Origin: DATLED01 sp046597375
GTDB lineage: Bacteria > Actinomycetota > Acidimicrobiia > Acidimicrobiales > CADCTF01
Length of the DNA: 36,505 nt
Reading direction: 5' to 3'
NCBI GenBank assembly: GCA_046597375.1
Contig: JBKJKM010000262.1
Coordinates: 1 to 36,505 of the forward strand
Shown piece after piece: positions 9,559-17,967 of the stretch. Position numbers and translations under genes: made by a program. Numbering within the stretch: the first letter of the stretch is position 1; each line of letters starts with the position of its first letter. The notes beneath the pieces are model-generated. The model was not told where the DNA came from and did not search any database. It saw only the letters and a program-made list of their open reading frames with translations.

Positions 9559-11463
9559 ATGCAACAAGGCGTGGCGCAGTACCTGGCGCAGGTCCTTCGG
9601 GGCCTCACGGTGGGTGCGGACCCCATCCGGCTCCTCCACGACGCGCTGGGTGGCGCCGTCGCCGCCACGGCCGGTCGCCACGGCATCATCGTCGGGCTGG
9701 TCGACGGTGCCGCCTCGATCGTGGCGTCCTCGGGATCGACGCCCAAGGTCGTGATGGACACGGCCGAGCAGTGCATCGCCGACGGACGGCTGGCCCGCCG
9801 TCGTGACGCCGCCGTCGGGACGGGCGCCATTGCCGAGCCCATCCGCATGGGTCACCGCATCGTCGGCGCCATTGCCATCGGCGGCGACCCTCTCAACCTC
9901 GACGCCGCGCCGCTCCCCCTCTTCGCTGATGCCGCCGGCCTCGCCCTGTCGCGACGTCCATCGGTAGGACGCGCCTCGGTGCCCGACTTCTCCGACGCGC
10001 TCCTTCAGATCAGCGCCGACCTCGACCAGACCGCCGTCCTCTCCCGCGTCTTCGAAGCGGCCGAGTCGCTCTTCGGTGCCCTCGGCGGATTCTGCGTCGT
10101 GCCCGACGGCGACAACTGGCGGGTCGCGCAGTACCAAGGCATCACCGCCGCCGACCTCCGCAATGCCGCCCGCCATCCCGATTTCCGTGGCTTCGTGGCC
10201 AGCGCCAATCTCCGGGTCGAGCCTCCGACCCATCCGGTCGTGGCCGGTCTGGTCCAGGGAGCCGAGACCGCGGTCTCGGTGCCCCTCGTTTCCGCAGGTC
10301 GTCGCCAGGGCTTCCTGGTGCTCCTCCTCGGCGAGGCCCCGGATCAGATCGGCCAAGGTCTCCTCCTCGCCTTCGCCAATCAGGTGGCGTCGATCATGCG
10401 GGCCTCTGACCTGTCGCTGCGCCTCCGCGACCACGAACAGCGGCTCTCCGCCGTCGTCCATAGTGCGCCGACGCCGGTGATGGTGCTCGACGAGAGGAAT
10501 CGCTTCGTGCTCGTGAACGGCGCGGCCGCCGAGCTCTTCCATCTCCCTGAGGCGTTCGCCGTCGGTCAGCCCGTGGCCGGGCGCCTCGGCCACGAATCGC
10601 TCGAGAGCCTCGTCGATGAAGAAGGCGAGGGCCAGATGGAGGTCCTCCTGGGTTCCCCGCCCGATCGCCTGTATTTAGCCGCTACCCGCCGCATGCGGGC
10701 GCCGGGTGGACGAGATCTCGGCCGCATCCTCGTGCTCGAGGACGTCACCAAACAGCGGGAGACCGACAAGATCAAGAACGACTTCGTCTCGGTGATCGGC
10801 CACGAGCTGCGCACCCCCCTCACCGTCGTGAAGGGGTACGTGAAGATGCTGTCGATGAAGGGCGCATCCATCGACCCGGCGTCCCTCGACACCTGCGTCA
10901 ACGCCCTCGGCACCAACACCGGCCGCCTCGAGCGCCTCATCGAGGACCTCCTGTTCGTCTCCTCCATCGAGTCCCGCCGCCCGAGCCTCGACCTGCAGCC
11001 CGTCGACATCGGCACGGTGCTCGACGAGTTCGCCGCCGAGCGCGTGACCGTCCAACGGCCGCGACGCCCCCTGCCGGTGCAACTCGACCGCACCAAGCTC
11101 GACCAGATCCTCCACCACCTCCTCGACAACGCGCTGAAATACACCGAGGGCGACGTCGTGCTGTCGGTCGTCGACGGCGACGAGGCCGTGGAGATCCAAG
11201 TCGACGACAGCGGTCCCGGCATCTATTCGGGTGACGTCCCGCAGCTGTTCGAGCGGTTCCGCCAACTGGACGGCTCGTCGACGAGGTCGCACGGCGGCAC
11301 GGGTCTCGGTCTCTACATCTGCCGGCGCCTCGTCGAGCTCCAGGGCGGCAAGATCTGGTGCGAGAGTCGCCTCGGGGTCGGCAGCCGCTTCGCCTTCACC
11401 CTGCCCAAGGACGGCCCTCACCACGTCACCAGCCACGTGGAGACCTTCCCCGCCAGCGCGTAA
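9559..11463 (+). CDS. Soluble GAF-GAF-PAS sensor histidine kinase
   Basis: A 634-residue kinase with no membrane segment. Two GAF-like domains (about 20-130 and 155-280) precede a PAS domain (about 293-395; APTPVMVLDERNRFVLVNGAA). The HisKA box is VIGHELRTPL with phospho-acceptor H415. The ATPase domain has N524 (N box, HHLLDNALKYT), DSGPGI (550-555) and GTGLGLYI (580-587). All key residues are intact. No response regulator is adjacent, so this is an orphan kinase here. The phosphodiesterase gene follows ten bases downstream and is probably co-transcribed. The ATG has only a weak AGG-type ribosome site. Confidence 0.93.
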   Translation: MQQGVAQYLAQVLRGLTVGADPIRLLHDALGGAVAATAGRHGIIVGLVDGAASIVASSGSTPKVVMDTAEQCIADGRLARRRDAAVGTGAIAEPIRMGHRIVGAIAIGGDPLNLDAAPLPLFADAAGLALSRRPSVGRASVPDFSDALLQISADLDQTAVLSRVFEAAESLFGALGGFCVVPDGDNWRVAQYQGITAADLRNAARHPDFRGFVASANLRVEPPTHPVVAGLVQGAETAVSVPLVSAGRRQGFLVLLLGEAPDQIGQGLLLAFANQVASIMRASDLSLRLRDHEQRLSAVVHSAPTPVMVLDERNRFVLVNGAAAELFHLPEAFAVGQPVAGRLGHESLESLVDEEGEGQMEVLLGSPPDRLYLAATRRMRAPGGRDLGRILVLEDVTKQRETDKIKNDFVSVIGHELRTPLTVVKGYVKMLSMKGASIDPASLDTCVNALGTNTGRLERLIEDLLFVSSIESRRPSLDLQPVDIGTVLDEFAAERVTVQRPRRPLPVQLDRTKLDQILHHLLDNALKYTEGDVVLSVVDGDEAVEIQVDDSGPGIYSGDVPQLFERFRQLDGSSTRSHGGTGLGLYICRRLVELQGGKIWCESRLGVGSRFAFTLPKDGPHHVTSHVETFPASA

Positions 11464-11473
11464 CTTCGGCGTT

Positions 11474-12178
11474 GTGGATTCGCTGCGGGCGCCGATCGGG
11501 TTTGCCCATCGAGGGGCGCGCGCTCACGCGCCCGAGAACACCATCGAGGCGTTCGCTCTCGCCCGCAAGCTGGGCGCCGACGGCCTCGAGAGCGATGTGT
11601 GGCTGACGTCGGACGGTGTCGCAGTGCTCGACCACGATGGCGTGGTCAAAGTGGGGCTGAGGCGCAAGCCGATCGCCACCATCACCCGCGCCCAGTTGCC
11701 ATCGTGGATCCCGACCCTCGAGGACCTTTATGCAACGTGCGGGACCGATTTCGAGCTCAGCCTCGACGTCAAGGACGACGACGCCGCCGCTGCCACGATC
11801 ACCGTCGCAAGGGCCGCCGGACCCGGTGTGCTCTCCCGCCTCTGGTTGTGTCACCCCGACTGGGAGCTGGTGCGCACCTGGCGACGGCTGGCCGACGACG
11901 TCCGTCTGGTCGACTCCACCCGGCTGCGACGCATCAAAGGTGGCGCCGAGCGTCGCGCCGCCGACCTGGCCGACGCCGGGATCGACGCCGTCAACCTCCA
12001 CCACTCCGACTGGAACCTCGGGTTGGCGACCCTCTTCCACCGATTCGAGCGCTACTGCTTCGGGTGGGATGCCCAGTTCGAGCGGGTCTTGACCCAGTTG
12101 CTGCGCTACGGCCTCGACGGCGTCTACAGCGACCACGTCGACCGCATGGTCGATGCGCTCGGGGAGTTCTCCCGCTAG
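11474..12178 (+). CDS. Glycerophosphodiester phosphodiesterase (GDPD family)
   Basis: A 234-residue enzyme. The reading frame is open well upstream into the kinase gene, but the GTG at 11474-11476 is the first start after the kinase stop and opens just before the catalytic motif. Catalytic residues are present: H12-R13 in FAHRG, E39 and D41 in ESDVWLTSDG, and H54 in LDHDG. SLDVKDDD matches the later metal-binding strand. It would hydrolyse glycerophosphodiesters to glycerol 3-phosphate and an alcohol. No signal peptide is seen, so it is cytoplasmic. Its stop codon directly abuts that of lepB on the other strand. Confidence 0.9.
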   Translation: MDSLRAPIGFAHRGARAHAPENTIEAFALARKLGADGLESDVWLTSDGVAVLDHDGVVKVGLRRKPIATITRAQLPSWIPTLEDLYATCGTDFELSLDVKDDDAAAATITVARAAGPGVLSRLWLCHPDWELVRTWRRLADDVRLVDSTRLRRIKGGAERRAADLADAGIDAVNLHHSDWNLGLATLFHRFERYCFGWDAQFERVLTQLLRYGLDGVYSDHVDRMVDALGEFSR

Positions 12179-12790
12179 CTACAACAGCTGCAAGTCGTTG
12201 AGCGGGAAGACCTTGACGAAGGCCCGCCCGACCACGCTGTCCTGATCGATGAAGGTCGGCGCGTTCGAGCACAGGACGCGGCTGTCGGTCGAGTTCTCCC
12301 GGTTGTCGCCCATCATCCAGAGCTTGCCGGCCGGCACCTTGACCGGTCCGAAGTCGCTCGTGGTCTGCCCTTCGGGGAGGTACTCCTCGACGAGACGCTG
12401 CTCGTTCACGAACACCGAGCCGGTCTTGCCCTCGACGACGTCACCTGGCAAGCCGACCACTCGCTTCACCAGGTCCTTGATGCGGGGATCGGGGACGGCA
12501 CAGGCTGGCCGTTCGAAGACGACGACATCGCCGCGGTGGATGTCGTGGAGTCGGTAGCTCAACTTGTTGACGAAGATGCGATCGCCGTTCCGGAGTTGCG
12601 GCTCCATCGAGGCCGACGGGATGAAGAAGGCCTGGATGAGGAAGGTCTTGACCAGAAAGGCCACCAGCAGAGCGGCGGCGATGATCACGACCCACTCGAT
12701 GGCCGAGCGGAGGGCGCGACCACTACGGGTGGCTGCCGGCGGGGACGCGGGGGACGGCGGAGGCGGGGCCGTCGGCGGGGCTTCGATCAC
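12179..12790 (-). CDS. lepB: Signal peptidase I
   Basis: A 203-residue type I signal peptidase. A Pro/Ala-rich cytoplasmic N-terminus (1-25) leads to one membrane helix (about 31-55). The catalytic Ser is S61 in IPSASMEP, and the general base Lys is K109 in VKRVVGLPGD. The GDNRENSTDSR box is present near residues 163-173. It removes signal peptides from Sec and Tat substrates at the outer face of the membrane. The GTG start overlaps the stop of the DUF3866 gene (GTGA). It is convergent with the phosphodiesterase gene with no bases between the two stops. Confidence 0.97.
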   Translation of the reverse strand: MIEAPPTAPPPPSPASPPAATRSGRALRSAIEWVVIIAAALLVAFLVKTFLIQAFFIPSASMEPQLRNGDRIFVNKLSYRLHDIHRGDVVVFERPACAVPDPRIKDLVKRVVGLPGDVVEGKTGSVFVNEQRLVEEYLPEGQTTSDFGPVKVPAGKLWMMGDNRENSTDSRVLCSNAPTFIDQDSVVGRAFVKVFPLNDLQLL

Positions 12791-13797
12791 GACGGCCCGA
12801 CGTTACCGGCTGCCCGATCCCTGTCGGTCCCGCCGAGGAGTCGGGCCGCCGCCACGCCGGCCGCACCCGCCCAGGAGAAGAAAGCCGGGTCATCGGCCGG
12901 GCCTCGACCCATCGTCGTCACCTGGATCCCGGCGGCCTCCAGCAGCCCACCCACGTCGGGACCATCCTGGTCGTCGGGCGAGGGCACGGCGAGCTGCTTC
13001 GCCGCCAGCTCGACGGCCGTCATGGTGTGGTGACTGGGGCCGCGATGCCTGTCGCGTTCGTCGGCGTCGCTGAAGCGCACGGCCAAAACTGGGACGCCGC
13101 CGAGGGCGGCGGCGGCGTCGACGATCCCGACGACGTCGAGCCCCGTGTGGCCGAGCCGTGTGCCCGTTCCCACGACGCCCGGACCGATACCGGCTATGGC
13201 GACATCGGCGCCCTGATGGCGCGCCAGCGCCAACGCCGAGTGCAGGTTCACCGCCTCGAGGTCGCCGCCGAAAGCCTGACCGGCGGTGATCGTGAGATCG
13301 AGGAGCCCCCTGGCGCGGAGCTGGTGCACCGTGTCGCTCAGAGCGATCGGCAGCGACCCACCGTCCGTCATCACGTAGGCCACGCGTACCGAAGGGCGCA
13401 GGTGCTTGAGGACCACGGCGACGCAGGGAACCTGGCTGTGGAGCCCGCAGGCCACGACCGGCATCCCGCCGAGGGACTCCGGCAGCTCCGCGCCCGCCCC
13501 TTCCTCCGACGCGCCGGTGTCGACCTGGAGGCTGGTGTAGCGAAGCTTCATGATGTGCCCCGGCCCGGGTTCGCTCCACCCGTCGGGACGGTCGAGGTTC
13601 CAATGCACCACGTGCCACCCGCCGGTGCCGAGACCGAGCTCGACCGCGGTCGTGTTCATCACCACCCGTTCACCGATGGCCACGGTGCCGATGAGTTGGG
13701 TGAGCACATAGGCCCGTTCGCCCTCCACGAGCACGCGCTGCAGGCCGGAACGCTCCTCGAGGATCTCGGTCACCACACCCGTGCGAAACGACGGCAC
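12787..13797 (-). CDS. DUF3866 family protein
   Basis: About 336 residues from the GTG at 13795-13797. The frame extends further upstream with an Arg-rich stretch that does not resemble the family, and the start chosen opens directly on the conserved FRTGVVTEIL strand. Recognisable family segments are VVMNTTAVELGLGTGG, GHIMKLRYTSLQ, VAYVMTDGGSLPIALS, TITAGQAFGGDLEAVNLH, IGPGVVGTGTRLGHTG and HRGPSHHTMTA. The family is widespread in actinobacteria and has no established biochemical role that I know of. It has no membrane segment. It lies between pafA and lepB and is coupled to lepB by a 4-base overlap. Confidence 0.88.
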   Translation of the reverse strand: MPSFRTGVVTEILEERSGLQRVLVEGERAYVLTQLIGTVAIGERVVMNTTAVELGLGTGGWHVVHWNLDRPDGWSEPGPGHIMKLRYTSLQVDTGASEEGAGAELPESLGGMPVVACGLHSQVPCVAVVLKHLRPSVRVAYVMTDGGSLPIALSDTVHQLRARGLLDLTITAGQAFGGDLEAVNLHSALALARHQGADVAIAGIGPGVVGTGTRLGHTGLDVVGIVDAAAALGGVPVLAVRFSDADERDRHRGPSHHTMTAVELAAKQLAVPSPDDQDGPDVGGLLEAAGIQVTTMGRGPADDPAFFSWAGAAGVAAARLLGGTDRDRAAGNVGPS

Positions 13798-13830
13798 TAG
13801 ACGACGAGGGCAGTCACAACGGCACCGTCG

Positions 13831-13878
13831 GGAGCGCCAGCGAGCAGGTGCCACCCGAGCGGAAAGGAGCGCCAGCGA
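13831..13878. repeat. Pair of 13-bp direct repeats between pafA and the DUF3866 gene
   Basis: GGAGCGCCAGCGA occurs at 13831-13843 and again at 13866-13878. The same 13-mer also appears inside dacB at 27615-27627. The first copy sits in the loop of a 6-bp inverted repeat, GGCACC/GGTGCC (13821-13826 and 13847-13852). The spacer is 97 bases long and holds no gene. Confidence 0.55.
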
Positions 13879-13894
13879 CGCAGAGCGAGGGCAT

Positions 13895-15253
13895 TCAAAG
13901 CGACGCGATCAGCTTCTCCACCCGCTCGTCCTTGAACTTGAACGGGTCCTTGCAGAGCACGGTGCGCTGGGCGTTGTCGTTGAGCTTCAGATGCACCCAA
14001 TCAACCGTGTAGTCGCGCCGCTTCTCCGTCGCCTTCTTGATGAACTCGCCCCTGAGCCGGGCTCGTGTCGTCTGCGGCGGGGTGTGAACGGCGATGTCGA
14101 TCTCCTCGTCGTTGCACATCCGCTCGACCAGGCCCTTGTCCTGCATCTTGTAATACAGCCCGCGCTGGCGGTTGACGTCGTGGTACTGCAGGTCGAGCAA
14201 CGCCACCTTGGGGTGGGTCAGCGGGATGTCGTTCCTCTCTCGGTAGGCCTCGATGAGCTGATGCTTGATCACCCAGTCGCACTCGCGATCGAGGCTCATC
14301 GGGTCCTTCTCGATGCCCGTCAAGCAGTGCTGCCACATCCCGAGGGCCTGCTCCTCGAGGGGGCTCAGGCCCTTGGTCTCGTGATACCGCACGGCGCGGG
14401 CGAGGTACTCGGCCTGGATGTCGAGCGCCGTGAGTTCCCGTCCGTTGGCCAGCCGCACCTTCTTCTTGCACGTCGGGTCGTGGCTGATCTCGCGAATAGC
14501 GCGGATCGGGTTCTCGAGGGTCATGTCGCGGAGTACCACGCTCGGGTCCTCGAGCATGCGCAACAGGATCGACGTGGCCCCGACCTTGAGGAAGGTGGCG
14601 TACTCGCTCATGTTGGAGTCGCCGACGATGACGTGCAGGCGACGGAAGCGCTCGGCATCGGCGTGAGGTTCGTCGCGGGTGTTGATGATCGGCCGGCTGC
14701 GGGTGGTGGCGCTGGAGACTCCCTCCCAGATGTGCTCGGCCCGCTGGCTGATGCAGTACATGGCGCCGCGCGCCGTGGCCAGCACCTTGCCGGCTCCGGC
14801 GTAGATCTGGCGGCTGACGAAAAACGGGATCAGCACCTCGGCGTAGTGCCCGAAGTCGTCGCGGCGACTCGTCAGGTAGTTCTCGTGACAGCCGTAGGAG
14901 TTTCCGGCCGAGTCGGTGTTGTTCTTGAAGAGGTAGATGACGCCTCGAATGCCCTCCTCGCGCAGCCGCTGCTCGGCGGCGATCAACAGGTCTTCAAGTC
15001 GCCGCTCCCCGGCCTTGTCATGGACGACGAGGTCGTGGATGGAATCGCACTCGGGTGTGGCGTACTCCGGGTGGCTGCCGACGTCGAGATACAGCCGGGC
15101 CCCGTTCTCCAGGAACACGTTGCTGCTGCGGCCCCAGCTCACGACGCGGCGGAACAGATACCGGGCGACTTCGTCGGGACTGAGGCGGCGCTGGCCGCGG
15201 AGGGTGCACGTGACGCCGTACTCGTTCTCCAACCCGAAGATGCGACGGTCCAC
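13895..15253 (-). CDS. pafA: Pup--protein ligase PafA
   Basis: A 452-residue ligase of the carboxylate-amine/glutamine-synthetase-like fold. It attaches the C-terminal Glu of deamidated Pup to lysines of target proteins using ATP. The N-terminus RRIFGLENEYGVTC carries the metal/ATP-binding Glu (E9). YLDVGSHPEYATPEC carries the catalytic Asp at residue 57, the same number as in the mycobacterial enzyme. NNTDSAGNSYGCHENYL, SQRAEHIWEGVSSATTRSR and NTRDEPHADAERFRRLHVI are near-invariant PafA blocks. There is no insertion of the Dop-loop type. ATG start. The gene stands apart from the pup-prcBA cluster and faces away from the DUF2007-like gene. No pafB or pafC lies downstream. Confidence 0.98.
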   Translation of the reverse strand: MDRRIFGLENEYGVTCTLRGQRRLSPDEVARYLFRRVVSWGRSSNVFLENGARLYLDVGSHPEYATPECDSIHDLVVHDKAGERRLEDLLIAAEQRLREEGIRGVIYLFKNNTDSAGNSYGCHENYLTSRRDDFGHYAEVLIPFFVSRQIYAGAGKVLATARGAMYCISQRAEHIWEGVSSATTRSRPIINTRDEPHADAERFRRLHVIVGDSNMSEYATFLKVGATSILLRMLEDPSVVLRDMTLENPIRAIREISHDPTCKKKVRLANGRELTALDIQAEYLARAVRYHETKGLSPLEEQALGMWQHCLTGIEKDPMSLDRECDWVIKHQLIEAYRERNDIPLTHPKVALLDLQYHDVNRQRGLYYKMQDKGLVERMCNDEEIDIAVHTPPQTTRARLRGEFIKKATEKRRDYTVDWVHLKLNDNAQRTVLCKDPFKFKDERVEKLIASL

Positions 15254-15297
15254 GTGACCCCTTATGAGTGGCGAGACCCCAAGGTACCGTTGATGGG

Positions 15298-15633
15298 ATG
15301 TCTCCGATCCGCATGGTGCCCCTCGTGACCGTGGGCAGCGCGTTCCAGGCGCGGGTGCTGGTGGCTCGCCTCGGGTCCGAAGGCATCGTGACCTCGCTGC
15401 AGGGCGCCGTCGACGGGCCGTACCCGTTCGGAGATGTCCACGTGCACGTCGATGCCGAGGACCTCGAACTCGCCCGTCAGCTCCTGCTCGCCGACGAGGT
15501 CGAAGAGGCCTTCACCGACGGCGTCGACCATGCCAACGTTCGACGCTTCGCTGGCCTCCCGCCGTGGGTGGCGATCATCGCCATCATCGGCATCGCCGTG
15601 GCCAGCTCGCTGGCCCGGGTCCTGTCGGTCTAG
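15298..15633 (+). CDS. DUF2007-like small membrane-anchored protein
   Basis: About 111 residues from ATG at 15298; ATG at 15313 is an alternative. The N-terminal part (VPLVTVGSAFQARVLVARLG, then SEGIVTSLQG) resembles DUF2007, a small alpha/beta domain called putative signal-transducing. It is followed by HVHVDAEDLELARQLLL. The C-terminus has one membrane helix (PWVAIIAIIGIAVASSLA). The function is unknown. Its stop overlaps the prcA stop by 4 bases on opposite strands. Confidence 0.75.
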   Translation: MSPIRMVPLVTVGSAFQARVLVARLGSEGIVTSLQGAVDGPYPFGDVHVHVDAEDLELARQLLLADEVEEAFTDGVDHANVRRFAGLPPWVAIIAIIGIAVASSLARVLSV

Positions 15634-16367
15634 AGCTCGGCGCCCGCCGCCGCCGGGCCATCCGGCTCGGTGACCTCGCTCGCCGGGACGGTGGCCAGCA
15701 CCGCACCCAACTCGGCTTCGTCGAGACGGCGGAACGCCCGGCGACGGGCGCCGCGCTCGAGCACGGCGACTTCCATGTCGGTCGGCGTGAGGGAGCGCTC
15801 CGGGCCGCTCAGGGCTCCGACGGCGACGTCCAGCGCAGAAGCCAGCGAGAGGCCCTCGGTCCAACCGGCCTTGAGTCGTTCGGCGATCGCCTCGTTGTCG
15901 CCCGGGATGACGGTGAAGCGATCTTCGTCGAGGATCACGCCGTCGTAGAGCACGTGGAAGAACTCGTCGTCGGCCGCCTCGTAGCCGACCTCGGCTACGA
16001 GGATCTCCACCTCCATCGGCTTCATGTCGTGGGTGAAGGACTGGCCGAGAAGTTGGGCGTAGGAGTTGGCCAACGACTTGGCGTGCACGTCCTCGCGGCT
16101 GAAGCGGAACCCCTCGACGTCGGCGTAGCGGACGCCCGCCTGGCGGAGTTGGTCGTACTCGTTGTACTTGCCGACGCCGGCAAAGGCGATGCGGTCGTAG
16201 ATCTCGCTGATCTTGCGCAGCGTGGCGCTCGGGTTCTCGGCGGCGAGCAGGATGCCGCCCTCGTACTGGAGGGCGACCAGGGCGCGACCCTTGGCGATGT
16301 TGGTGCGGGCGAACTTGGCCTTGTCGGCGATGAGCTGCTCGGGCGAAACGTAGAACGGCATGCTCAT
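15630..16367 (-). CDS. prcA: Proteasome alpha subunit PrcA
   Basis: A 245-residue subunit forming the outer rings of the 20S core, which gate entry and dock Mpa. The N-terminus MPFYVSPEQLIADKAKFAR followed by TNIAKGRALVALQYEGGILL is the typical actinobacterial alpha-subunit opening, including the gating helix H0. HAKSLANSYAQLLGQ and the acidic, variable C-terminal tail fit the family. The ATG overlaps the prcB stop as ATGA, so the two subunits are translated in a coupled way. The mature catalytic Thr is absent, as expected for alpha. Confidence 0.97.
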   Translation of the reverse strand: MSMPFYVSPEQLIADKAKFARTNIAKGRALVALQYEGGILLAAENPSATLRKISEIYDRIAFAGVGKYNEYDQLRQAGVRYADVEGFRFSREDVHAKSLANSYAQLLGQSFTHDMKPMEVEILVAEVGYEAADDEFFHVLYDGVILDEDRFTVIPGDNEAIAERLKAGWTEGLSLASALDVAVGALSGPERSLTPTDMEVAVLERGARRRAFRRLDEAELGAVLATVPASEVTEPDGPAAAGAEL

Positions 16368-17173
16368 CGGCTCAGCCCCTGGTCGCTCTTGCGCTGGATG
16401 AGGGCGGCGAAGCGCTCGGACACTTCGGCCTCGACGACCTCTTCGTAGCCGGCGCCGGTGATGGTCGCCACGGTCGGATAGATACCGCGAACGGCGTCAG
16501 GGCCGCCGGTGGCGCTGTCTTCATCGGCCGCTTCGTAGAGCCCCTGCACGGCGAGCTCGATGGCACTAGCGCGGTCCATGCCCTCGGTCCAACCGAGCTT
16601 CACCGTGGTGCGGGCATCGCGCCCGCCGCTGCCATCGGCGTGGAACTCCGTCTCTTCGTACCGGCCGCCGGTGGCGTCGTAGGTGAAGATGCGACCAACG
16701 CGCCTCCGCGTGTCGAAGCCGGCGAACAGCGGCACGACGACCATGCCCTGCATGGCCATCGGCAGGTTGTTGCGCACCATGCCGCCGAGCATGTTGGCCT
16801 TGCCTTCGAGGCTCAACACATTGCCGGTCAGCTTCTCGTAATGCTCGAGCTCGAGCTGGAACGACTTCACCATCTCGAGGGCGAACCCGGCGGCGCCGGC
16901 GATGGCGACGCCGCTCCAGCGGTCGGCCGGGTGCACTTTGTCCATGGCCCGGTGGGCGATGCTCGACCCGGCGGTGGCCCGACGGTCGCCGGCGAGGATG
17001 ACGCCCTCGGTGTAGCGCAGGGCGACGATCGTCGTGCCGTGGGTGATCGGTCCGAACCCGGGATCACGATCCACAGCTCCGGGCAGTTGCGGCGGTGACC
17101 CGTCGAGGCGCCGGAGCAGGGCCGAGAAGCTCGGACCCGGGTCCTCGCTGGGCGGAAAGAGGGGCAAGGTCAT
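16364..17173 (-). CDS. prcB: Proteasome beta subunit PrcB
   Basis: A 269-residue precursor from ATG at 17171-17173. The frame is open further upstream, but this ATG overlaps the previous stop as ATGA. The propeptide is 46 residues and ends in ITHG. Self-cleavage before TTIVAL would expose T47 as the N-terminal nucleophile. GVILAGDRRATAG carries the conserved active-site Asp region, and HPADRWSGVAIAGAAG fits the family. It forms the inner proteolytic rings with PrcA outside. The gene is coupled to the upstream pyrimidine-dimer-glycosylase-family gene and the downstream prcA. Confidence 0.97.
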   Translation of the reverse strand: MTLPLFPPSEDPGPSFSALLRRLDGSPPQLPGAVDRDPGFGPITHGTTIVALRYTEGVILAGDRRATAGSSIAHRAMDKVHPADRWSGVAIAGAAGFALEMVKSFQLELEHYEKLTGNVLSLEGKANMLGGMVRNNLPMAMQGMVVVPLFAGFDTRRRVGRIFTYDATGGRYEETEFHADGSGGRDARTTVKLGWTEGMDRASAIELAVQGLYEAADEDSATGGPDAVRGIYPTVATITGAGYEEVVEAEVSERFAALIQRKSDQGLSR

Positions 17174-17673
17174 TGCGTCGGGACGATAGTGGCTCGCTTC
17201 TTGTCCGCCGGCTTCACCGCCGGTACCGGCCAGACGTAATCGAGGTCGTTCGGCAGGTCGGCCTCGAAGCGGGATCGGTAGTACTCGGGATCCTTGCGCA
17301 ACAGGTTGCTGCGATGGCTGCGGTGGACGGCCTCGTCGCCCCACCACGCGGGGAGATCGGCCACCTCCTGGCGCGTCGGCAGGTCGGAGAAGCCGGCGTC
17401 GGCCAGATCGACGCGGATCTTCAGATCGCACGTGTCGATGAAGCCCCGCCCCGACCACTCGGCACAAACGATCTGTGCGTACAGGCCGAGCGCGGCCTCA
17501 CAGCCTTGCCACATCCGGACGGCCGGGTGGTGCTTCCAGCCGTACGTCGGCCGCGTGAGGGCCCGGACGACCTGCAACACCTCCACCCGCTGCTTGCCCA
17601 ACCGTCGGTCATCGAGCACGGCAGCGCCACGGACCAGGTCGGGATAAGGCACGAAGGTCTGCATCGCCTCCAT
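17170..17673 (-). CDS. Pyrimidine-dimer DNA glycosylase-family protein (MSMEG_6728-like)
   Basis: About 167 residues from ATG at 17671-17673, which has GAGGGG six bases upstream; ATG at 17664 is an alternative. The opening QTFVPYPDLVRGAAVLDDRR, then LGKQRVEVLQVVRAL, and later YGWKHHPAVRMW, DEAVHRSHRSNLLRKDP and YVWPVP match the actinobacterial MSMEG_6728-type family, which is placed with pyrimidine-dimer glycosylases of the T4 endonuclease V type. That family cuts at UV-induced dimers; activity of this relative is inferred only. It sits between pup and prcB, and its stop overlaps the prcB start (ATGA). Confidence 0.78.
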   Translation of the reverse strand: MEAMQTFVPYPDLVRGAAVLDDRRLGKQRVEVLQVVRALTRPTYGWKHHPAVRMWQGCEAALGLYAQIVCAEWSGRGFIDTCDLKIRVDLADAGFSDLPTRQEVADLPAWWGDEAVHRSHRSNLLRKDPEYYRSRFEADLPNDLDYVWPVPAVKPADKKRATIVPTQ

Positions 17674-17732
17674 GTTCTGCCCCTCGCGGCCGGCGTCAGA
17701 ACAACGTCGGCGGCCCTGCGGCAATGAGTTCC

Positions 17733-17747
17733 CAGGTCAGCGACCTG
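17733..17747. repeat. Perfect 6-bp hairpin just after pup
   Basis: CAGGTC, AGC, GACCTG: a 6-bp stem with a 3-nt loop that starts about 7 nt after the pup stop. No T tract follows on the minus strand. It could mark the 3' end of pup-dop mRNA or partially separate pup expression from the downstream genes. Confidence 0.4.
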
Positions 17748-17754
17748 TACGTAC

Positions 17755-17952
17755 CTACTGACCGCCCTTCTGGACGTAGGATCTCACGAAGTCCTCGGCA
17801 TTTTCCTCGAGCACTTCGTCGATCTCGTCCAGCAGTTCGTCGAGCTCGGCCTTCAGCTTCTCGCCTTGGGGCGAGGCGGCAGCGACGTCTTCGTCGACGA
17901 CTCCCTCGGTACGCGCCGGCGCCGGCTTCTTCTTCTGCTCACGTTCAGGCAT
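17755..17952 (-). CDS. pup: Prokaryotic ubiquitin-like protein Pup
   Basis: A 65-residue disordered protein modifier. It has a Lys-rich N-terminal part that would engage the Mpa channel, and a C-terminal half (about 30-60) rich in Leu, Glu and Asp that forms the helix bound by Mpa coiled coils, PafA and Dop. The C-terminus is VQKGGQ. The final Gln must be deamidated to Glu by Dop before ligation. A strong AGGAGGT ribosome site lies 10 bases upstream of the ATG and overlaps the dop stop codon, which is consistent with Pup being made in large excess over Dop. Confidence 0.98.
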   Translation of the reverse strand: MPEREQKKKPAPARTEGVVDEDVAAASPQGEKLKAELDELLDEIDEVLEENAEDFVRSYVQKGGQ

Positions 17953-17967
17953 GTGTGGAACGACCTC

